Part shown: in pieces, positions 1-4,869 of the stretch
Position numbering within the stretch: position 1 is the stretch's first letter
How the letters are laid out: every line of letters begins with the position of its first letter
From: Bacillota bacterium
GTDB taxonomy: Bacteria > Bacillota > Clostridia > Lachnospirales > Lachnospiraceae
Direction of reading: 5' to 3'
DNA: 5,579 bases
NCBI GenBank assembly: GCA_023399455.1
Contig: JAEWPN010000192.1
Location: 1-5,579 of the forward strand
The notes under the pieces: model-generated
Told to the model about the DNA's origin: nothing
Databases searched by the model: none
Seen by the model: the letters and a program-made list of their open reading frames with translations, nothing else
Program-made: the position numbers and the translations under genes

Positions 1-44
1 CTCACTGCATCTTTCTTAAATTGTTCTGTGTACTGTATAGCCAT
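1..44 (-). CDS. IS3-family transposase OrfA, N-terminal fragment (runs off the window)
   Basis: Read on the minus strand from ATG at 44-42, the codons give MAIQYTEQFKKDAV and then leave the window. The Y-T-E-Q-F-K-K-D-A-V pattern is the usual opening of the helix-turn-helix OrfA (HTH_Tnp_1 type) of IS3/IS911/IS150-like elements, which binds the IS ends and is normally joined to the OrfB DDE catalytic part by a programmed frameshift. A GGAGGA ribosome binding site (56-51) sits six bases upstream of ATG 44; an in-frame ATG at 50 would touch that site directly, so 44 is preferred. Only 14 residues are seen, so the family call is good but not proven. Confidence 0.65.
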   Translation of the reverse strand, partial: MAIQYTEQFKKDAV

Positions 45-66
45 GTTCATTCCTCCAATTATCTCT

Positions 67-72
67 ATTATA
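67..72 (-). promoter_or_regulatory. Probable -10 box of the IS transposase promoter
   Basis: On the minus strand bases 72-67 read TATAAT, a perfect sigma-A -10 hexamer, 22 bases before the transposase start and just upstream of its GGAGGA ribosome binding site. A good -35 box is not obvious: at the standard 17-base spacing (95-90) the sequence is ATGGAA, a poor match. The call therefore rests on the -10 box and its position. Confidence 0.4.
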
Positions 73-89
73 CTTTTTTATTAGAAAAA

Positions 90-118
90 TTCCATGTCTA
101 ACTTGTACTATTTATATT
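90..118 (+). promoter_or_regulatory. Possible outward promoter at the IS end
   Basis: On the plus strand TTCCAT (90-95) and TATATT (113-118) are separated by 17 bases. The -10 matches the sigma-A consensus at five of six bases and the -35 at three of six. Transcription would start near 125, exactly at the junction with the downstream gene, so the IS may supply a replacement promoter for the operon it interrupted. The region is AT-rich, so chance matches are likely and the call is weak. Confidence 0.25.
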
Positions 119-143
119 CTAGCACCATCCCGAACATCTGAAG

Positions 144-848
144 TTGGTGGAGCTGGGCGCCAATGGCTACCTGAATCAAGCTGGACTGGCGGCTCTTGAC
201 CGCCTGTACGAAAGCGTAGAGGCCGGAAACTATACAAAGCCCTACCATCTTGGTGTGGAGTTTATGACCCGTGACCATGAGGGCTTCATCTATTTCAAGG
301 ACAAAGAGGTGGAGCATTATTCTTCATCGTGGGCATACTCCTTGGGAGCAAAGGCTTGTCTGACGAAGTTGCAGCACCAATGCCTGTATCTTGAAAGCAT
401 AAATGACCTGAACGGTCCTCCATATATGCTGTGTGATTACAGAATGAAAGGCAGGCACGGAGAGCAGTTTTGTGAGCATGAAAAGCAAATGCTTGACCGG
501 CTCTGCGGAGAAAATGGGATTGTCTTTTCGCAAGTCTATCTTCCTCATAATAGCGTAATGGATGGATTTCTGATGCCGGGAACTGCCAGTCAAGATGATG
601 TAAAAAACTCATCGCAATACAAGGAGATATTGATGGATGGAGATCTCCGGCCACCGTGTTCAGCTACTGTGACGGTATTCTCTTATGGCGCCGGTCCGCT
701 GAGAAGTGCCACAGAACAAGAATTGGACATATTAAACTGCTGTCTGGACTACGTGGTGGATCATGCTCTGATGCAAGAACATTCAAAAACGGAATATGCT
801 ATGCTGGCTGAAAACACGCTGGACGCTGACGAAGAATATAATCGCTAG
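144..848 (+). CDS. Unknown protein, probably 5'-truncated by the IS insertion
   Basis: I do not recognise this family. The frame is open from 123, just after a TAG at 120-122, and codes H-H-P-E-H-L-K before the first possible start, TTG at 144 (GTG at 147; the first ATG comes about 40 codons in). None of these starts has a Shine-Dalgarno site, unlike every other gene here, and the IS end lies at about the point where the frame opens. I infer that the original start was lost by IS insertion, so the visible 234 residues are a remnant or near-complete C-terminal part. The protein is soluble-looking, with no membrane segment or signal peptide, rather rich in Cys, Tyr and His, and ends in an acidic tail (ENTLDADEEYNR). 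Its TAG stop overlaps the ribosome binding site of the next gene, which places it in the same operon. It may or may not still be made. Confidence 0.6.
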   Translation: MVELGANGYLNQAGLAALDRLYESVEAGNYTKPYHLGVEFMTRDHEGFIYFKDKEVEHYSSSWAYSLGAKACLTKLQHQCLYLESINDLNGPPYMLCDYRMKGRHGEQFCEHEKQMLDRLCGENGIVFSQVYLPHNSVMDGFLMPGTASQDDVKNSSQYKEILMDGDLRPPCSATVTVFSYGAGPLRSATEQELDILNCCLDYVVDHALMQEHSKTEYAMLAENTLDADEEYNR

Positions 849-859
849 GAGGGCAACCT

Positions 860-1504
860 ATGGGAAACCGAGCAATATACAACATCATTGAGCATGGGGA
901 AGCCCATGCTTTTTTAGCGGATTGGGGAGCAAATGCACTGTCACCGCTTTTTCGCCTTTCACAAGCCAAAGCAATCCAGCAACAGAAAGAAGATTTTCCG
1001 ATGACAATTTCACACATTTTTGCACATTTAGATTATGAGGGAGAATACCGCCTTTTCCGTCTGCGTGATGTGGATATGTTTTGCAGACCCCTTACCGGCG
1101 AAGAAACCGCAGGCTGCGAACAGGCATTTTCACAGAAAAGCGGATTTGAAATGCGGATTACCCTCGATCTTGACAATGATAGCTGCCTGCTGGAGTATAA
1201 CCGTAATTGCCCATGGTATCAATCCATGGATAACCTGTCTATTTCCATTTCAATGGGGATTGAGAATGTTGAAAAGCTCATGGCCTATGCTGATGAAAAG
1301 GAAATCTACGATTTTAACCGTCTTATCGCAATCTATCAGCAAGGAACAGGCATCGAAGCCCTGTTGGAAAAATCCCGTGGGGATATGCGGCTGACGGAAT
1401 ACTTAAACTCACCGCAGGCACAGGAGGATAGAGAACGCTACCGGCGATTGCTTGATCAGGAGGACTTTGACGAGGAAGCCGCCGAGGAAATGGAGGAACG
1501 ATAG
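860..1504 (+). CDS. Unknown acidic protein upstream of the conjugation genes
   Basis: The start ATG at 860 is set by a very strong AGGAGGG site (847-853) six bases upstream. The product of 214 residues is not one I recognise. It has no signal peptide or membrane segment. The central part (roughly residues 50-130) alternates hydrophobic and charged residues as in beta strands; residues about 135-190 look mainly helical; the last 16 residues are strongly acidic (DQEDFDEEAAEEMEER). The TAG stop is directly followed by the ATG of the TraC-like gene, with that gene's GGAGGA site inside this one, so translation of the two is linked. This suggests an accessory or regulatory part of the transfer operon rather than independent cargo, but no function can be assigned. 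A terminator-like hairpin lies 31 bases inside its coding region. Confidence 0.85.
   Translation: MGNRAIYNIIEHGEAHAFLADWGANALSPLFRLSQAKAIQQQKEDFPMTISHIFAHLDYEGEYRLFRLRDVDMFCRPLTGEETAGCEQAFSQKSGFEMRITLDLDNDSCLLEYNRNCPWYQSMDNLSISISMGIENVEKLMAYADEKEIYDFNRLIAIYQQGTGIEALLEKSRGDMRLTEYLNSPQAQEDRERYRRLLDQEDFDEEAAEEMEER
891..915 (+). terminator. Intragenic terminator-like hairpin 1
   Basis: AGCATGGG (891-898) and CCCATGCT (903-910) form a perfect 8-bp stem around the four-base loop GAAG, followed at once by TTTTT (911-915). This is the classic form of a Rho-independent terminator, yet it lies inside the coding sequence of the 214-residue protein, 31 bases after its start codon. It could act only when the region is poorly translated, or be overridden by an antiterminator. 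Confidence 0.5.
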
Positions 1505-2200
1505 ATGGAGGGACTTTTATTCCCAATTATTATGCTGACCGTCACCCTTGTGGGTGGCGGTCTTTTGCTTTTGTTCCTGAAAACGGCGAAGAAACGGCCG
1601 GTGTCGGACGAAACAGCAATCGCCGTACAGACTGCACAGCAGTTTATCAACGTGCGGGATGTAAAGGACAAATATCTATATACCAAAGACAGCTTAGTGC
1701 TGGTCTATCTGCGTGTCCATGCCATCAGCATTGACTTATACAGCAAAGCCGAAAAAAACAATCTAATCAAGCAAATCACCGCCGAGCTCTCGGACATTCA
1801 GTATCCATTCAAATTTATGGCGGTAAGCCGTCCTGTGGATATTTCGCCTTTGATTTCCGATATGCAGGGGATGTTAAAGACTGCCGATGATAAGCGGAAG
1901 GAGCTTTTGCGGCAGGAGATTTTGCAGATGAGCAGCTTTGCCCTGTCCGGCGAAATCGTAGAGCGCCAGTTTTATATTTCCCTTTGGGATCGCTGTGAGG
2001 ATGGCGTGGAAAAGGATTTGCTCAAACGGGCATCCCTTCTGGCGGAGAAGTTTACCACCAATGGAGTCGGCTGCGACATACTGACGGAAAAGGAAATCGT
2101 GCGGCTTTTGAACCTTGTCAACAACCCCTCCTATACCCATTTAGAGGATACAGACTTTGAGGCCGGTATGCCCATGTTAAAGGAGGACATCTATGCCTAA
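1505..2200 (+). CDS. TraC-like (VirB4 N-terminal-like) membrane-anchored conjugation protein
   Basis: The 231-residue product starts with a hydrophobic segment (about residues 5-25) followed by K-T-A-K-K-R, which predicts one membrane anchor with the rest in the cytoplasm. Residues about 55-210 have the pattern of the TraC-like/VirB4 N-terminal domain: D-V-K-D-K-Y-L-Y-T-K-D, a strand pair, the Q-Y-P-F-K-F-M-A-V-S-R-P-V-D-I segment, a charged helix, F-Y-I-S-L-W, and a final helix pair ending L-T-E-K-E-I-V-R-L-L-N-L. In conjugative type IV secretion systems this domain helps hold the VirB4 motor at the inner membrane. The start is fixed by GGAGGA (1492-1497), seven bases before the ATG. The gene abuts its upstream neighbour and overlaps virB4 by eight bases, so a physical partnership of the two products is likely. 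The domain call comes from pattern recognition, not alignment. Confidence 0.7.
   Translation: MEGLLFPIIMLTVTLVGGGLLLLFLKTAKKRPVSDETAIAVQTAQQFINVRDVKDKYLYTKDSLVLVYLRVHAISIDLYSKAEKNNLIKQITAELSDIQYPFKFMAVSRPVDISPLISDMQGMLKTADDKRKELLRQEILQMSSFALSGEIVERQFYISLWDRCEDGVEKDLLKRASLLAEKFTTNGVGCDILTEKEIVRLLNLVNNPSYTHLEDTDFEAGMPMLKEDIYA
1537..1572 (+). terminator. Intragenic terminator-like hairpin 2
   Basis: GACCGTCACCC (1537-1547) pairs with GGGTGGCGGTC (1552-1562): an 11-bp stem with one G-U pair and the loop TTGT. It is followed by TTTTGCTTTT (1563-1572). It lies 32 bases inside the TraC-like gene, in the part coding for the membrane anchor. The T-rich run is partly explained by Leu and Phe codons, but the GC-rich stem is not required by the protein sequence. 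Confidence 0.5.
2181..2195 (+). promoter_or_regulatory. Ribosome binding site fixing the virB4 start inside the upstream gene
   Basis: AGGAGG (2181-2186) stands six bases before the ATG at 2193-2195. Both lie inside the last codons of the TraC-like gene, whose TAA is at 2198-2200. The overlap means terminating ribosomes can restart on virB4, which should keep the two products in step. Confidence 0.85.
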
Positions 2201-4031
2201 AAAACAAATAGTACAAGAAAGAGATATTACAAATGCCGCCCTGCTCAATGTGATTACCCCTGTGGGGCTGGAGTTTACTAAGAACAGCCTTTCTGTGGGG
2301 GAAAACCTCGGTAAGATTTATGGTCTGATTCGTTATCCGCAAAAAGTGGAAACGGAGTGGCTTTCTAAAATAACCAATATCCCATCAACCATTGTATCCA
2401 TTGGCTTTAAGCCGGTGGACAATGCCACCCTTATCAACGCCATTTCCCGAAGCGTGGTGCAACAACGAGGACTTGCTGAAGGTGCCAAAGACCCTCTATC
2501 TCGTCAGCGTGCGGAAAAAGCTGCCGAGGACGGCGAAAAAATCATCATGCAGATTGACCGTGAAGGGGAAACTGTGGGTCTGATGAGCGTATCCGTCATG
2601 CCCATTTCAAAGGACGAACGCACCTTCAAAAAGGTATGCCGTCGTGCGGAGAGTATCATCAGCGTTCTCAAATGCAAAATGCGGGTCATTCTCAATCTGC
2701 AAAAAGAGTGCTTTCAGCACCTCTCCCCGTCTTTTCCCACCAATGGTAAAATTGAAAGCATCCTACAAAAAATCGTGCCGCTGTCCACCTTTGTGGGCGG
2801 CTTTCCTTTTGCCAGCTCCGGTTTCAATGATGGAGAGGGTTACTACCTTGCGCTGGACTCCAGTGGCAGCCTTGTTATCGTGGACATCTGGCGGCGCGGC
2901 AGCGATAGGACAAATAGTAACTTTGTCATTATGGGTAATTCCGGAGTAGGAAAAAGTACCGCCATCAAGCATATCATCATGTCCGAGTACATGAAAGGCA
3001 CAAAAATAATTGTGATTGATCCGGAAAGTGAATATAAAGACCTCTGCTATAACCTCGGCTGCGGCGGCGATTGGGTCAACGCTGTGGGCGGCGCCGGTGG
3101 GCGTTTCAATCCCCTCCAGGTCCGTCCATCCCCCCGTGATGATGAGCAGGAAAATGAAGCTGACCGGCTGTACCGTGATGAAGGCTATGGCATGAATGAC
3201 TTGGCCCTCCACATGAAGAACCTTGAAATTTTCTTCAACCTTTACATTCCATCACTGACCGATATGCAAAAGGCGGTTCTCAAAAAGAGCCTTGTGGAGT
3301 TGTACCGCAATTTCAATATCACATGGGACACCGATGTGGGGGCACTTTCACCAGAGGACTTTCCCATCTTTTCCGACCTATATAATCTGGTAAAGGATAA
3401 AGCGGATACCGAACAGGACAGACAGGCTTATGCCGCCCTTTCTCTGCTGCTTTATGATATTGCTGAAGGATCAGACAGTTTTATTTGGAACGGCCACACT
3501 ACCATTAAAAGCGAGAGCCGGTTCGTTTGTTTGGACACCAATGCCCTCCAAGGAACCAGCGACAACATTAAGCGAACACAATATTTCAATCTTTTGACCT
3601 ACTGTTGGGAGCAAATGAGCCGAAATCGGGATGAACGGGTGCTTTTAATTTGCGACGAGGCTTATTTGATGATTGACCAAAAAGTACCGCAATCCCTCGT
3701 TTATCTAAGAAATGCCATGAAACGGGCAAGAAAATACGAGTCAGCCTTGGCTATTATCTCTCACAGTGTCATTGATTTTCTCTCTGAGAGCATCAAGCAA
3801 TATGGGCAGGCACTTCTTGACATTCCATGCTACAAACTCCTGATGGGAACAGACGGTCCCAACCTAAAGGAAACAGCCAGGCTCTACGACCTTACCGAAG
3901 CCGAACAAGAGCTTTTGTTGGCTCGGAAGCGTGGACACGCTCTCTTTATGGTGGGGGCGAAACGTCTGCATATCAACTTTGAAATTCCAGATTATAAGAT
4001 GATGTATATGGGTAAGGCGGGTGGTCGCTGA
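2193..4031 (+). CDS. virB4: VirB4-family conjugal transfer ATPase
   Basis: This 612-residue protein is the motor ATPase of a type IV secretion system, acting at the inner face of the membrane to drive assembly or transfer. Residues 1 to about 230 are a VirB4-type N-terminal region with no membrane segment. The C-terminal RecA/HerA-like domain shows a perfect Walker A, GNSGVGKST (residues 248-256), a V-I-D-P-E-S-E-Y strand shortly after it, and Walker B VLLICDEAYLMI with D488-E489. The conserved R-K-Y motif follows, but the position that is usually Gln in this superfamily reads His524 in I-I-S-H-S-V. The C-terminus has the expected G-H-A-L-F segment. The nearest named group I know is the VirB4-like CD1110 family of Clostridium elements. 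Classical VirB4 proteins are about 800 residues; here the missing part may be the separate upstream TraC-like protein. The gene overlaps the peptidase gene by one base (TGATG). Confidence 0.93.
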   Translation: MPKKQIVQERDITNAALLNVITPVGLEFTKNSLSVGENLGKIYGLIRYPQKVETEWLSKITNIPSTIVSIGFKPVDNATLINAISRSVVQQRGLAEGAKDPLSRQRAEKAAEDGEKIIMQIDREGETVGLMSVSVMPISKDERTFKKVCRRAESIISVLKCKMRVILNLQKECFQHLSPSFPTNGKIESILQKIVPLSTFVGGFPFASSGFNDGEGYYLALDSSGSLVIVDIWRRGSDRTNSNFVIMGNSGVGKSTAIKHIIMSEYMKGTKIIVIDPESEYKDLCYNLGCGGDWVNAVGGAGGRFNPLQVRPSPRDDEQENEADRLYRDEGYGMNDLALHMKNLEIFFNLYIPSLTDMQKAVLKKSLVELYRNFNITWDTDVGALSPEDFPIFSDLYNLVKDKADTEQDRQAYAALSLLLYDIAEGSDSFIWNGHTTIKSESRFVCLDTNALQGTSDNIKRTQYFNLLTYCWEQMSRNRDERVLLICDEAYLMIDQKVPQSLVYLRNAMKRARKYESALAIISHSVIDFLSESIKQYGQALLDIPCYKLLMGTDGPNLKETARLYDLTEAEQELLLARKRGHALFMVGAKRLHINFEIPDYKMMYMGKAGGR

Positions 4032-4855
4032 TGGCAGTAGACCCGTTGACCGCCAAGCTTTTAGCACAGATAGCGGCACAAGCCGTAACCGATGAGCAGG
4101 CGCGAAAACGCCTGCTCATTATTATTTTAGGTCCGGCAGTTGCCTTACTAATGCTGATTGCCCTAATTCTTTATATTCTTACCAGTCCATTATCTATTTT
4201 TGCAGAATGGGCAATGGGTGATGAACTGGCCGCAATCGAGGACTTGCAGATTAATTATGGATACAACCAAACGCTCGGCATTCATGAGCAGGACTATATC
4301 GAAGGCAGCGGACAGAGCTATGAGGGTGTGGTGTTCTCAGATGGCGGTATGGAGGTAGTCTATTATAACCAGCTTGATGAACGCTGGGCGAATGTTATGT
4401 ACGGACAGTCAAGCACCATTGGTGAGGCCGGGTGCGGCCCTACCTCCATGTCCATTGTGATTTCCACATTGCCCGGAGAAGCCCATGATCCCGTAGAGCT
4501 GTCCAAATGGTCGGTGGCAAACGGACACCGCTGTGAGGGCAACGGTTCTTATCACAGCCTAATACCGGGTGCCGCCGAGGGATATGGACTATCCTGCGAG
4601 GGAGATTTGTCCGCACAGGATATTGTAGATGCACTTTCCAGCGGCAAGCTGGTGGTTGCCATTATGGGTAAGGGGCATTTTACCACAGGGGGACATTTCA
4701 TTGTTCTTCGGGGTGTGACTGCCGAGGGAAAAATCCTTGTGGCAGACCCCGCCAGCCATCGGCGCAGCAGTCAGGAATGGGATCTGTCGCTGATTATGAA
4801 CGAAGCCCGGAAAGGCGCCGCCGCAGGAGGCCCGTTTTGGGCGATTGGAAACTGA
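4031..4855 (+). CDS. Membrane-anchored C39-like cysteine peptidase of the conjugation system
   Basis: The 274-residue product has a short cytoplasmic N-terminus, one membrane segment (about residues 28-50) and a C-terminal domain that should lie outside the membrane. Residues about 110-274 match the Peptidase_C39_2 type papain-like fold: Y-Y-N-Q-L-D-E-R-W at its start, catalytic Cys135 in A-G-C-G-P-T-S, His222 in G-G-H-F-I-V-L-R-G, and Asp239 in V-A-D-P-A-S. All three catalytic positions are present. A wall hydrolase after VirB4 is usual in Gram-positive transfer systems, where it opens peptidoglycan for the channel; those are often NlpC/P60 or lysozyme domains, so this one may instead cut a protein partner. 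Translation starts at the ATG overlapping the virB4 TGA, with only a weak GGTGG upstream, which implies coupling. A terminator-like hairpin lies just before the membrane-segment codons. Confidence 0.85.
   Translation: MAVDPLTAKLLAQIAAQAVTDEQARKRLLIIILGPAVALLMLIALILYILTSPLSIFAEWAMGDELAAIEDLQINYGYNQTLGIHEQDYIEGSGQSYEGVVFSDGGMEVVYYNQLDERWANVMYGQSSTIGEAGCGPTSMSIVISTLPGEAHDPVELSKWSVANGHRCEGNGSYHSLIPGAAEGYGLSCEGDLSAQDIVDALSSGKLVVAIMGKGHFTTGGHFIVLRGVTAEGKILVADPASHRRSSQEWDLSLIMNEARKGAAAGGPFWAIGN
4092..4128 (+). terminator. Intragenic terminator-like hairpin 3
   Basis: ATGAGCAGGCG (4092-4102) and CGCCTGCTCAT (4109-4119) form a perfect 11-bp stem with the loop CGAAAA, followed by TATTATTTT (4120-4128). 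It is the longest perfect inverted repeat I found in the window and starts 61 bases after the ATG of the peptidase gene. The T-run is broken by two A residues, so termination may be partial. Confidence 0.5.
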
Positions 4856-4856
4856 C

Positions 4857-4863
4857 AAGGAGG
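4857..4863 (+). promoter_or_regulatory. Ribosome binding site of the TadZ/CpaE-like gene
   Basis: AAGGAGG lies between the peptidase stop (TGA 4853-4855) and the ATG at 4870, with six bases of spacing. It fixes the start of the last gene, which has no stop codon inside the window and so is easy to miss. Confidence 0.85.
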
Positions 4864-4869
4864 CTAAAC

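Larger units (their letters stand above)
1..124 (-). mobile_element. End of an IS3-family-like insertion sequence (partial, approximate inner boundary)
   Basis: This AT-rich stretch differs clearly from the more GC-balanced DNA after it and holds the start of a leftward transposase gene with its own leader. The transposase ATG at 44 is about 80 bases from the proposed IS end, a normal distance for IS3-family elements. The end is put near 124 because read on the minus strand it would begin TGCTAGAATATAAATAG, and IS3-family termini start with TG; another boundary between about 100 and 125 is possible. The far end, second inverted repeat and target duplication lie outside the window, so the family assignment rests mainly on the transposase N-terminus. 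Confidence 0.6.

Noticed and set aside
639..648. Palindrome GGAGATCTCC in the first unknown gene
   Set aside because: A single 10-base palindrome inside coding sequence is expected by chance and has no partner site nearby.
1035..1394. Open frame of 119 codons on the plus strand inside the second unknown gene
   Set aside because: It is in a different frame from the gene set by the strong AGGAGGG site and by coupling to its neighbours, and its composition (many Trp, Cys, Pro) is unlike a real protein.
2257..2267. CCCC-TGT-GGGG hairpin near the virB4 start
   Set aside because: Only four base pairs and no T-run; too weak to add virB4 to the group of genes with start-proximal terminators.
2398..2418. 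Inverted repeat CCATTGGCT / AGCCGGTGG with loop TTA in virB4
   Set aside because: The stem needs two G-U pairs and no T-run follows; it reads as coding sequence, so it was not called a terminator.
2763..3212. Long open frame on the minus strand opposite virB4 (149 codons)
   Set aside because: It lies fully within the well-supported virB4 gene, has no ribosome binding site I could find, and its residues look like a shadow translation.
4826..4843. Short GCCC/GGGC stem with a TTTT loop at the end of the peptidase gene
   Set aside because: The T residues are in the loop, not after the stem, and the stem is only four pairs; not a terminator between the peptidase and the next gene.
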